16,894 nt of DNA from an archaeon (GTDB taxonomy: Archaea > B1Sed10-29 > JAJSAI01): contig JAJSAI010000003.1 of assembly GCA_024274695.1 (NCBI GenBank), positions 1 through 16,894 on the forward strand, read 5' to 3'. Shown piece by piece: positions 1 to 6,189 of this stretch. The position numbers and the translations under genes are program-made. Numbering within the stretch: the first letter of the stretch is position 1; the number at the start of each line of letters is the position of its first letter. A model generated the notes under the pieces. That model did not search any database, had not been told where the DNA came from, and worked only from the letters and a program-made list of their open reading frames with translations.

Positions 1-30
1 AGATGAGCTTTTAGCATGATTTTTTGAAAG

Positions 31-1011
31 TCATTCTTGAGCCGGGATCACGCTGAACTCTTTTTCTACCGTCGTCCTAGTGCCTTTGTACTCGTACGGT
101 ACCACCACCTTGTACGTTCCAGGTCCTATTTGCCTGACCTCGCACGAGTACTGGCCCGTGAGCACGTAGTACGTGCCGTCCCACACCAGCGTGCTGTTCA
201 CAAGGTGGGGTTCCGTTTGTCTTGGAGGTGTCTTGATGGTCACTCCCCCTTCCTTGCAGACGGTCAGACCCCAGGGAACCAGGAGCGCTTCCCAGGACCC
301 GTTCACCAGCTTGTATATAGTAACTTCAGAAAATTCGGGCGGGAAGTCTATGATGGTCACGGGCTTGTCTGAGTAGTATGCTATGGTTATGTTCTCCCCC
401 TGCTTGTAAGCGTCCTTGTCCAAACGCAGTTTTAGGGGTGGCTCGGTTGCAGGAGTCCGGAGAACGTTGAACTCTTTTGCCACGGTAATTTCTGTGCCTT
501 TGTATTCATAAGACACGGCTACCTTGTACCGCCCGGGTTCTATTAGTCTGGGCTCGCACGACTCGGAACCAGCAAAACCGTAGTACGTGGCGTTCCAGAC
601 CCTTGTCACGTTCACCTGCTCGAGCGGGCAGGAGGGCTTCTGATTAGGCGCTCCGCTTAGGGGAATCGTTCTGACGATCGTCCCGTTGACGCATTTAGTG
701 AGCAGGTCTGGAAGAACGAGCTCCTTCCAGGAATCGTTCTCGAACCTGTAGACCTTGAACTCTGCGGCCCTTGCAATGTACGGCGGCCCGCATCTTTTCA
801 AGGGCGCATCAGAATAGTACGAGATTCTTATATCCTCTCCGTAGAGGTACTCTTCCTTGTCCAGTGATAAGTGCATTATGGGGTACCCGGTTTTATTGCT
901 CGAGACCTGCTCGGCTACAGGAGCAGGTGAGGTAATGTTTCCCGCAAGGTATCCGGTAGCGAATCCTGCTGCTATTGTGAGTAGGATCAAGAGCGCGTGA
1001 ACTGCTTTCAT
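31..1011 (-). CDS. Exported protein with two tandem Ig-like repeats
   Basis: 326 residues, family not recognised. The N-terminus (about residues 4-23) is a hydrophobic segment that is either a signal peptide or an uncleaved membrane anchor. The rest is two homologous units of about 130-140 residues, roughly 46-185 and 193-323. Each opens with an L-x-L-D-K-(E/D) strand, then ISYYSD/IAYYSD, a W-(N/D)-(A/G)-TYY motif, a (S)CE-x-R-x-I-x-PG-x-YKV strand and a closing YEYKGT...(K)EF strand. Two Cys per unit align between the copies (the first in TKC/TVC, the second in SCE), which suggests one conserved disulfide; unit 1 has two further Cys. About nine N-x-S/T sequons suggest an N-glycosylated cell-surface protein. 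A TATA box (1033-1042) lies about 26 bp before the ATG, so the mRNA is probably leaderless. The neighbouring minus-strand gene is also exported. Function is unknown. Confidence 0.85.
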   Translation of the reverse strand: MKAVHALLILLTIAAGFATGYLAGNITSPAPVAEQVSSNKTGYPIMHLSLDKEEYLYGEDIRISYYSDAPLKRCGPPYIARAAEFKVYRFENDSWKELVLPDLLTKCVNGTIVRTIPLSGAPNQKPSCPLEQVNVTRVWNATYYGFAGSESCEPRLIEPGRYKVAVSYEYKGTEITVAKEFNVLRTPATEPPLKLRLDKDAYKQGENITIAYYSDKPVTIIDFPPEFSEVTIYKLVNGSWEALLVPWGLTVCKEGGVTIKTPPRQTEPHLVNSTLVWDGTYYVLTGQYSCEVRQIGPGTYKVVVPYEYKGTRTTVEKEFSVIPAQE

Positions 1012-1032
1012 GCTTTAGCATAGTATTTGGTG

Positions 1033-1042
1033 AATATAAATA
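1033..1042 (-). promoter_or_regulatory. TATA box for the Ig-repeat protein gene
   Basis: On the minus strand this reads TATTTATATT, an archaeal TATA box. Its centre is about 26 bp from the ATG at 1011, the distance expected for leaderless transcription. Confidence 0.65.
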
Positions 1043-1092
1043 CCTTTGGTTTTGTTTTGGTGGCCGGCAAAAAAGCGCTAGCAGACTCTTGT

Positions 1093-1566
1093 TCACATGG
1101 TGTTGGTTGTCTGCTCGTCTGCGGGTTCCAGGGTTATGTAGTATTCCTTGTGCTCCAGGCCCGTGAACTCGTACCTGATCCCGTGCGCGCAGTTGCATGT
1201 TGTTACAGGCCCAGGGGCCCTTGTCCTGAAGTAGAGCTTGAGGTTGTTTCCCTGCAGTGAGTAGTCTCCAGTGATTACTACTCCCCCGCAAAAGGTCTTG
1301 ACAAACCCTTCCACCACGAGCGTGTTTCCTTCCCAGCGGCTGGACAGGATCCCGTACTTGGGCGGAGTGTAAGGATTCATCCCTGCACAGCTGTTCTCGT
1401 CGACCGAAAAGTTCATGGAAACCTTCCCGGCGGCCGCGTTAGCAGGAGAGACGTTTGCGGGAGTGGCGTTCGCGTGAGCGACGTTGCCCTGGCCTTGAAC
1501 GCATCCCTGCAGCGAGACTAACACCGCGAGCGCGAACAAAACCACGAGAGCGTTCCTGACCCTCAT
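1093..1566 (-). CDS. Predicted lipoprotein of unknown function
   Basis: 157 residues. The N-terminus has two Arg, a hydrophobic core, and a lipobox L-Q-G-C at residues 19-22, so Cys22 is the likely lipidated residue. It is followed by an Ala/Asn/Pro-rich linker (about 24-47) with N-x-S/T sequons. The remaining globular part has several Cys (an NSCAG site, a KTFCGG site and a CNC pair) and looks mainly beta. A TATA box on the minus strand at 1588-1597 is about 26 bp before the ATG at 1566. I do not recognise the family; secretion and membrane anchoring are the only supported statements. It lies 81 bp upstream of the other exported minus-strand gene, which has its own TATA box, so the two may be transcribed separately. 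Confidence 0.8.
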   Translation of the reverse strand: MRVRNALVVLFALAVLVSLQGCVQGQGNVAHANATPANVSPANAAAGKVSMNFSVDENSCAGMNPYTPPKYGILSSRWEGNTLVVEGFVKTFCGGVVITGDYSLQGNNLKLYFRTRAPGPVTTCNCAHGIRYEFTGLEHKEYYITLEPADEQTTNTM

Positions 1567-1587
1567 GTGTTCGTGGTATTCAGGAAA

Positions 1588-1597
1588 AAATTATATC
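1588..1597 (-). promoter_or_regulatory. TATA box for the lipoprotein gene
   Basis: Minus-strand GATATAATTT, centred about 26 bp before the ATG at 1566. This matches the leaderless spacing seen at several other genes in the window. Confidence 0.6.
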
Positions 1598-1659
1598 TCT
1601 TTCTGTTTTTTCGGCCGGGCCCCAAAACCTTCTTATTGGTGAGACAGCGTAACAAAAAC

Positions 1660-2406
1660 ATGGGATCTAAGTTCGTTGACGTGTACTCTCTTCCCCCAGT
1701 GCCCAACGTATGCGACCAGATCCTGAGGGAAGTGGTAAGCCTCCCAAAGGTGAGCATGGCACACGTTATCATGGACTCAGGCAACGTTTCCTTGTGGCAC
1801 AAGCACTCCCGGATGACTGAAGTGTACTTCATTCTAGAGGGAGAGGGAATCTTATATCACGGGAGCAGGGCAATGCGGGTCAGGAAAGGCGCGTACCTCG
1901 TGATACTCGCAGGAACTCCTCACAAACTCAAGAACACCGGGAGCACGAGGCTAGAGCACCTTGTTTTCGCAATCCCTCCCTTTGATCCTGAAGACGTGAT
2001 CCTGTTAGACGAGAAGCCTGAAGAGTTCCAAGAGCACGAGTTCAGGCAAGAGAAAGAACCGATAACAGCGCTTGACGGCGCCCTTGTTTACGAGCTCATG
2101 ACCCCAGAAGAGAGAAGAAAGTACGACGTGGCGCTGGCGGTCGGAATCCTGCCAAGGGCGAGAAAGGCTATTCCCCACTATCACAAGAAGAGCGAGGAGC
2201 TGTACTATATCATCTCGGGACAGGGTAAGGTCAGGATAGGAGAAAAAGAGTATCCTGTAAAGAAAGGTAGTCTAGCGCGCATTCCTGTGGGCGTTGTGCA
2301 CGCGCTTGAGAACACGAGCCAGGACAAGGATCTGGAGGTCTTGTGCGTTTCATCCCCGGCGTACACGGATGGGGACTTCATAATCGCGGAAAAATCAAAA
2401 CCCTGA
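1660..2406 (+). CDS. Two-domain cupin (bicupin)
   Basis: 248 residues from the ATG at 1660. An open frame reaches back to 1567, but that stretch (Phe/Leu/Lys-rich) is not cupin-like, and a weak TATA element (TTCTTATT, 1630-1637) lies about 26 bp before 1660, so I chose this start. Cupin 1 spans about residues 35-105: metal ligands H47, H49, E54 and H88, with the G-x-G-x-L strand between. Cupin 2 spans about 160-232: H173, H175, E179 (or E180) and H214. Both sites are complete, so each domain can probably bind a divalent metal. The family covers dioxygenases, isomerases and sugar-binding proteins; no substrate can be inferred. It stands alone, divergent from the lipoprotein gene. Confidence 0.85.
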   Translation: MGSKFVDVYSLPPVPNVCDQILREVVSLPKVSMAHVIMDSGNVSLWHKHSRMTEVYFILEGEGILYHGSRAMRVRKGAYLVILAGTPHKLKNTGSTRLEHLVFAIPPFDPEDVILLDEKPEEFQEHEFRQEKEPITALDGALVYELMTPEERRKYDVALAVGILPRARKAIPHYHKKSEELYYIISGQGKVRIGEKEYPVKKGSLARIPVGVVHALENTSQDKDLEVLCVSSPAYTDGDFIIAEKSKP

Positions 2407-2412
2407 CCGCAG

Positions 2413-2434
2413 AATTTACGGTAAACCGTAAATT
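2413..2434. repeat. Perfect palindrome downstream of the bicupin
   Basis: Two 10-bp arms (AATTTACGGT / ACCGTAAATT) separated by AA, followed by a T-run. It could act as the bicupin terminator, as a regulator site, or both. The same half-sites recur in the repeats on both sides of the ATPase gene. Confidence 0.75.
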
Positions 2435-2500
2435 TTTAGGCCAATTTTTTACACAAAACCGTAAACATTTATAAACAAATGGTTCTTATTCTTGTGTGAT
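2421..2500 (+). repeat. Left copy of direct repeat flanking the ATPase gene
   Basis: This 80-bp stretch aligns with 3714-3790 over its whole length, with a few substitutions and gaps. Shared blocks in order are GTAAACCGTAAA, a T-run then GG-C-A, ATTTTTTAC, CCGTAAA, ATTTATAAA and CTTGTGT. It holds CCGTAAA half-sites and a TATA box (TTTATAAA, 2468-2475) 27 bp before the ATPase ATG, so this copy is also the ATPase promoter. Confidence 0.75.
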
Positions 2501-3707
2501 GGATGGGCTGGACGCATACTACCTTAACCGGTTGAATGTTGCTAGAAGCCTGCTGGAGAAGACAACGCGCTTTAGGAAAAGGCTTGTCTTCCAGGAGTTG
2601 TTGGACAAGGTAAAGAACGAGCCGTCTGTCGGGATAGTTGGACTCAGGGGAGTGGGCAAGACCACGATGATGTTGCAAATGCTTCCCTTGTTCAAGGACG
2701 GTTTCTACTTTTCAGCCGATTCTTTAGTAATACGAGGGTTGGGCCTGTACGAGTTCCTGGAATACTTGCACGCGAGAGGGCACGGGACCGTGTTCGTTGA
2801 CGAGGTCCACTACTATCCCGAATGGAGCAGGGAACTTAAGGCAGCGTACGACGATTTTGGCATGAAACTCGTATTCACTGGCTCGTCCAGGCTTTCGATG
2901 GAGGCAAGGTCAGAGATGCTGCGCAGGGCTGCGGTGCACCATGTTCCCCCTCTGTCGTTTCGGGAGTATCTGCACCTCTACCTAGGAACAGAGTTTGAAA
3001 AGCTTTCTTTGGAGGATATCCTTGACACAGGAACACGGAAAACAGTCTTGGCAAGATTGTCAGGGTACGCTCGCGAGCTGGACAACTTCCTCGCGTACGG
3101 CGGGCTTCCTTTAGGACTGGAATCAAAGGACCCCACAAGATACCTTGGAGTCATCCGCAGAGTAGTTGATGAGGACATCCCTGCTGTCAGGAGAGTGGGA
3201 GCAGAATTCAGGACTGCAGTTTACAAGGTCCTGAGGATTGTTGCTACGTCTCAGCCTGGAGAGATAAGCATTCACACTCTCTCCAAGGCCTCTGGAAAGC
3301 ATCCTGAAACGGTGGAAGACATTCTCCTTCTCCTGGAGTCCGCGGGAATACTAGTCAGGATACCGCCGTCCGGTCAGGGACCCAAAAGTGTGAGGAAGAC
3401 GGTCAAGCTCACGTTGACCGTCCCCTTCAGGTCAGTCCTATGCCACTCTTACGGAACTCATCCTAGCAAGGGGGCCCTGAGGGAAGACTTTTTCGTGCAC
3501 CACCTGCCGGGGGTCTCCTACTATGCTTCTGCAGGAAAACGGGCGCCCGACTACGTTTTTGATAGAATTGTGTTTGAGATAGGAGGAGCTTCCAAAACGC
3601 GGGCGCAGTTCAGGCAAGTTAGAGGGTATAAGAATTACCTCGTGATTGATGGGATGACCCTGGAGGAGCACAAGCTCCCGCTCGTGTTATTCGGTCTCTT
3701 ATGGTAA
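2499..3707 (+). CDS. AAA_14/DUF4143-type ATPase
   Basis: 402 residues from the ATG at 2499; the GTG at 2496 is an in-frame alternative. The P-loop GLRGVGKTT is at residues 48-56, Walker B VFVDEVHYYPEW at about 98-109, and a sensor-like FTGSS at about 126-130. VPPLSFREYL then follows, typical of the archaeal/bacterial ATPases annotated AAA_14 + DUF4143. A winged-helix-like middle part precedes a C-terminal restriction-endonuclease-like region (REDFF, PDYVF, FEIGG). The usual E-x-K of that fold reads E-I-G here, so nuclease activity is doubtful. The cellular role of this family is not settled. The gene is leaderless by its TATA position and is flanked by direct repeats (2421-2500 and 3714-3790), which suggests mobility or a duplicated promoter region. 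Confidence 0.85.
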   Translation: MDGLDAYYLNRLNVARSLLEKTTRFRKRLVFQELLDKVKNEPSVGIVGLRGVGKTTMMLQMLPLFKDGFYFSADSLVIRGLGLYEFLEYLHARGHGTVFVDEVHYYPEWSRELKAAYDDFGMKLVFTGSSRLSMEARSEMLRRAAVHHVPPLSFREYLHLYLGTEFEKLSLEDILDTGTRKTVLARLSGYARELDNFLAYGGLPLGLESKDPTRYLGVIRRVVDEDIPAVRRVGAEFRTAVYKVLRIVATSQPGEISIHTLSKASGKHPETVEDILLLLESAGILVRIPPSGQGPKSVRKTVKLTLTVPFRSVLCHSYGTHPSKGALREDFFVHHLPGVSYYASAGKRAPDYVFDRIVFEIGGASKTRAQFRQVRGYKNYLVIDGMTLEEHKLPLVLFGLLW

Positions 3708-3713
3708 TTTTCA

Positions 3714-3790
3714 GTAAACCGTAAACTTTTGGAACATTTTTTACGGTTTTCCGTAAATATTTATAAATGACTGTCCTTGTCTTGTGTTAT
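3714..3790 (+). repeat. Right copy of direct repeat flanking the ATPase gene
   Basis: Aligns with 2421-2500. It starts 7 bases after the ATPase stop codon and contains a 7-bp inverted repeat (TTTACGG at 3740-3746, CCGTAAA at 3751-3757) and the same TATA element (3759-3767). No credible plus-strand gene follows the expected transcription start near 3790, so this promoter is orphaned. It would fire antisense into the minus-strand gene that ends inside the repeat. Confidence 0.75.
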
Positions 3791-4057
3791 ACCCCTGAGT
3801 GCTTTCCTCATCTTGAACAGGAGACCTCCATCGAATTCAGGGTATGTGAGCTTCTTTTCCTTCTCGAGCCACCACGAACGTATCCTCTTACTTTCAGCGT
3901 GTTGCCCGTTTTTCATGACGATCCTGCAGGAGGCCTCGTACTCGTACCATTCCTCACCGTACGATTTGCGGCTGTTTCCCGTCTTTCTTATTGTGATCAC
4001 CGTCAATTTAACGTCTTTTATATTCTTGTTTATCCTTTTCAGCATCTCCCCGAGCAT
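3761..4057 (-). CDS. Uncharacterised protein, C-terminal part of a probably frameshifted gene
   Basis: 98 residues if the ATG at 4057 is used, but the reading frame stays open for about 50 codons further upstream, with protein-like sequence (RIDLVRRVIRPPELGDE...). No SD site precedes the ATG. This suggests the ATG is internal and that the true N-terminus is the ORF at 4117-4308, one base out of frame. The visible part has a helical start (LGEMLKRINKNIKDVKLTVI), then a strand-rich stretch with EEWYEYEASCRIVMKNG, and a charged end. The family is not recognised. The stop codon lies inside the right ATPase-flanking repeat, so the last residues come from repeat DNA and the original C-terminus may have been altered. 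Confidence 0.55.
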   Translation of the reverse strand: MLGEMLKRINKNIKDVKLTVITIRKTGNSRKSYGEEWYEYEASCRIVMKNGQHAESKRIRSWWLEKEKKLTYPEFDGGLLFKMRKALRGITQDKDSHL

Positions 4058-4116
4058 ACTGGAGTAAGAGGTTATACTGCGCGTGATGCACTCATCGCCC
4101 AGTTCAGGAGGACGTA

Positions 4117-4308
4117 TTACTCTTCTGACAAGATCAATTCTACCGTGGTTATTTTTTTCTCCCGCATTTTCTCGGTCAAGTGTTCCATGACATAATCCCG
4201 CAGGACAGGATCGTAATTCATCAAACTCGTGAAACTGTGGGCTATGTCATGTGCTACTCCAGTCAGCCTGCTCATTTCATCAACCTTTGCTAACCGGTCC
4301 TTTTTCAT
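4117..4308 (-). CDS. Uncharacterised protein, N-terminal part of a probably frameshifted gene
   Basis: 63 residues, helical: SRLTGVAHDIAHSFTSLMNY, then VLRDYVMEHLTEKMREKK. The ATG overlaps the 3' end of the GNAT gene by 29 bases in another frame, as in translationally coupled operons. The frame ends with TAA at 4117-4119, but the -1 frame continues openly to the stop at 3761. A run of seven A (minus strand, 4152-4158) reading A-AAA-AAA lies just before; a -1 slip there, or at the terminal GAG, would give one product of about 160 residues. Whether this is a lost base, a sequence error or programmed slippage cannot be told here. No function is assignable. Confidence 0.55.
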   Translation of the reverse strand: MKKDRLAKVDEMSRLTGVAHDIAHSFTSLMNYDPVLRDYVMEHLTEKMREKKITTVELILSEE

Positions 4309-4840
4309 CGTACTCCTTTTTCAGGATCCCGTACCTGACGAGATCGTGCCACCGGCCGTTTTTGCGGTAGCATTCCCGGTCAACGCCTTCCTTCGTGAAC
4401 CCTGCCTTTTCCAGGACCCTTGCCGAGGCAGTGTTCTCCTTGAACGTCCGGGCGTACACTCTGTGCAGTTTCAGGTTCTTGAACGCGAACCCCAGCACTA
4501 ATTGGACGGCTTCCGTGGCCAGTCCCTTGTTCCAGTAGTCTTTCCTTATCCAGTACCCTACTTCCGCGTTCTTGTTCTCCTTGTCTATCTTGAACAGGCC
4601 AATGCTTCCAGCCAACCTGCCTGTTTCTCTGGAGACTATCGCGAACGAGTATACTCTTCCTTCGCGGAAGTTCCTCTGCTTTTTTCTTATGTTCTTGACC
4701 GCTTCCTCTACTGTCTTCGGGATCCTGAGGCTGGTGGTCCACCTAGTCACGCTCGCGTTGGCCATCTTCACGAGTTCTGGAGCGTCAGAAGCCTTCCAGG
4801 GCCTTAGAATAACCTTTTCCCCAACAAGATCTGTCTTCAT
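4280..4840 (-). CDS. GNAT N-acetyltransferase, RimJ/RimL-like
   Basis: 186 residues. It has the layout of the RimJ/RimL branch of GNATs: an N-terminal LVGEKVILRPW strand, a central AEVGYWIRKDYWNKGLATEAVQ region, in which the acetyl-CoA-binding R/Q-x-x-G-x-G/A loop appears as KDYWNKGLA, and then HRVYARTFKENTASARVLEKAGF, diagnostic for the group. Members transfer acetyl from acetyl-CoA to protein N-termini or small amines; the substrate here is unknown. It is leaderless by promoter geometry (TATA-like centre about 28 bp upstream), divergent from the ASCH gene, and overlaps the next minus-strand ORF. Confidence 0.88.
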   Translation of the reverse strand: MKTDLVGEKVILRPWKASDAPELVKMANASVTRWTTSLRIPKTVEEAVKNIRKKQRNFREGRVYSFAIVSRETGRLAGSIGLFKIDKENKNAEVGYWIRKDYWNKGLATEAVQLVLGFAFKNLKLHRVYARTFKENTASARVLEKAGFTKEGVDRECYRKNGRWHDLVRYGILKKEYDEKGPVSKG

Positions 4841-4853
4841 CCTTTTCTAGTAA

Positions 4854-4894
4854 CAGTCAATCAGGTTTAAATTGTTTCGGAAATTAATTGACTG
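4854..4894. promoter_or_regulatory. Symmetric divergent promoter between GNAT and ASCH genes
   Basis: A single self-complementary TTTAAA (4866-4871) lies about 28-29 bp from both the GNAT ATG (4840, minus) and the ASCH ATG (4898, plus). Outer 8-bp inverted repeat arms CAGTCAAT (4854-4861) and ATTGACTG (4887-4894) surround it. One TATA-like core may serve both leaderless genes, with the arms as a possible operator. This is an inference from spacing and symmetry. Confidence 0.55.
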
Positions 4895-4897
4895 CTG

Positions 4898-5281
4898 ATG
4901 AAAGCCCTTTCAATCAGGCAGCCGTGGGCCGACCTGATCGTGGACGGCAGGAAAACGATAGAGACCCGGAAGTGGAACACGGGCTACCGGGGCTGGTTCT
5001 GGGTCCACGCCAGCAGGAGCGTGGACTGGAACGCGTGCAAGAGGTTAGGGATTACTCCAAGTGCTGCTGGAACTGTTATCGGGAAGGCTTTCCTCGAGAG
5101 CGTGAAAAGGTACGAGACAGAAGAGGAGTGGGATGCCGACAGGAGCAGGCACCTTGCTTTGGGAGGAATGCCCAGGAAGCCCATGTACGGGTTTGTTATC
5201 TCCAGGGCAGAAAGAGTTCCTGCTGTCCCTGCCAGGGGCAAGCTTGGCTTCTGGGAATGGGAAATAGGGAGAGAAAATTAG
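4898..5281 (+). CDS. ASCH domain protein
   Basis: 127 residues, essentially one ASCH domain (PUA-like beta-barrel). The N-terminus SIRQPWADLIVDGRKTIETR is the family signature; K19, E22 and R24 form the conserved K-T-x-E-x-R. A later GFVISRAERVP strand and a closing GFWEWEI strand complete the barrel. ASCH proteins are thought to bind RNA or act on modified nucleosides; some are N4-acetylcytidine amidohydrolases. Which of these applies here is unknown. The gene is leaderless, divergent from the GNAT gene, and ends one base before the stop of the convergent small ORF. Confidence 0.85.
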   Translation: MKALSIRQPWADLIVDGRKTIETRKWNTGYRGWFWVHASRSVDWNACKRLGITPSAAGTVIGKAFLESVKRYETEEEWDADRSRHLALGGMPRKPMYGFVISRAERVPAVPARGKLGFWEWEIGREN

Positions 5282-5282
5282 A

Positions 5283-5480
5283 TTAGAGTAGGCTCTTGTA
5301 CTCTTCCAGCCCTTGCTCTAGTTCAACTTCTTCCTTGGATATTGGTATTATCTCTTTGCCGCCCTTGATCTTGAAGTGCTTGATTGGTTTGTCCTTGTCT
5401 TGCTGCAGGAAAAGAGAATAAAAAAAGTGGAGGATTTTATTTGCCGTCGAACTCGTCCAGGGTGGTTTGCCTTTCGTCAT
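5283..5480 (-). CDS. Small uncertain ORF downstream of nrdG
   Basis: 65 residues if started at 5480. The C-terminal two thirds (KPIKHFKIKGGKEIIPIS, then a Glu-rich helix ending YKSLL) looks protein-like; the N-terminal third does not. A strong SD (AAGGAGGT, minus strand 5501-5494) is better spaced (9 nt) for another ATG at 5484, which opens a different frame of only 15 codons ending at 5437 (MDDERQTTLDEFDGK). So either a 15-residue peptide is made, or the 65-residue ORF, or one gene was broken by an indel. The QTTLDEF stretch faintly resembles a PCNA-interacting motif, which is weak evidence. It lies in the nrdD-nrdG operon, convergent with the ASCH gene. Confidence 0.4.
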   Translation of the reverse strand: MTKGKPPWTSSTANKILHFFYSLFLQQDKDKPIKHFKIKGGKEIIPISKEEVELEQGLEEYKSLL

Positions 5481-5511
5481 CCATTCGAGTCACACCTCCT
5501 TCCAATTTTTT

Positions 5512-6183
5512 TCACGCTCTTATTTCGGTGTCAGCAGCTCCTTTGACAATGGTCTTGAACTCGTACAGGGTGTCTATGGAGTGGGGTTTCGCGTGCTTCA
5601 TCTGGTAGCTTGTCTCGGGCCTGAACTGTTGTATGTAGTACTTTCTGGCTCCTCTCACGAGCTCCCTGATTTTCATGAAGTCCTCTTTCCCTAGCTCTGG
5701 GTAGGCGGTGGTCCTGAACTCGTACGCGATCCCTGACTCTCTGATTATTTTCATGGTCTCGAGTATCTTGCTCGTGTCCACGTGCACTTGGGTTATTTCA
5801 TCATACTTTTCCAGGGGGCCTTTCACGTCCATGGCAATGTAGTCCACGACCCCTTCTTCTATTGCTTTTTTCACGACCTCTGGGTTGGACCCGTTCGTGT
5901 CCAGTTTGATCTTGTATCCTATGCTCTTGAGTTTTTTCATGAACGGGATCAGGTCAGGCTGGAGGGTGGGCTCTCCGCCCGTGATGCACACAGCGGTCGC
6001 GATCTTTTTCCTGTGCTCCAGTTCTTCCAGGAGTTCCTGCTCGTCGTAGGCTTGGTTCAGGTTGAACAGGAATGGGTTGTGGCAGTACTTGCACCTGAAG
6101 TTGCATCCCACGGTCGCGATGGTTATCGCGACTTCTCCGGGATAGTCTATAAGGCTTGTCCACTGCACTCCTCCAATCTTCAT
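5512..6183 (-). CDS. nrdG: Anaerobic ribonucleotide reductase activating enzyme
   Basis: 223 residues, radical SAM. The [4Fe-4S]-binding C-x3-C-x2-C is C27, C31 and C34 (CNFRCKYC), followed by CITGGEPTLQ, the SAM-binding GGEP motif. The opening SLIDYPG is typical of the NrdG2/YjjW-like activating enzymes. It uses SAM to place the glycyl radical on NrdD. The start is supported by an SD (GGAGGATGA) that overlaps the nrdD stop, with ATG at 6183 seven bases downstream of it, so translation is coupled. Being next to nrdD settles the assignment. Confidence 0.93.
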   Translation of the reverse strand: MKIGGVQWTSLIDYPGEVAITIATVGCNFRCKYCHNPFLFNLNQAYDEQELLEELEHRKKIATAVCITGGEPTLQPDLIPFMKKLKSIGYKIKLDTNGSNPEVVKKAIEEGVVDYIAMDVKGPLEKYDEITQVHVDTSKILETMKIIRESGIAYEFRTTAYPELGKEDFMKIRELVRGARKYYIQQFRPETSYQMKHAKPHSIDTLYEFKTIVKGAADTEIRA

Positions 6184-6189
6184 CCTGTA

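Noticed and set aside
2413-2465. CRISPR-like repeats
   Set aside because: Only a few short palindromic half-sites with no regular spacers and no cas genes.
3767-4195. Plus-strand frames starting just after the right-repeat TATA box
   Set aside because: Low-complexity hydrophobic translations opposite a more protein-like minus-strand gene; the ATG is too close to the TATA box to be transcribed from it.
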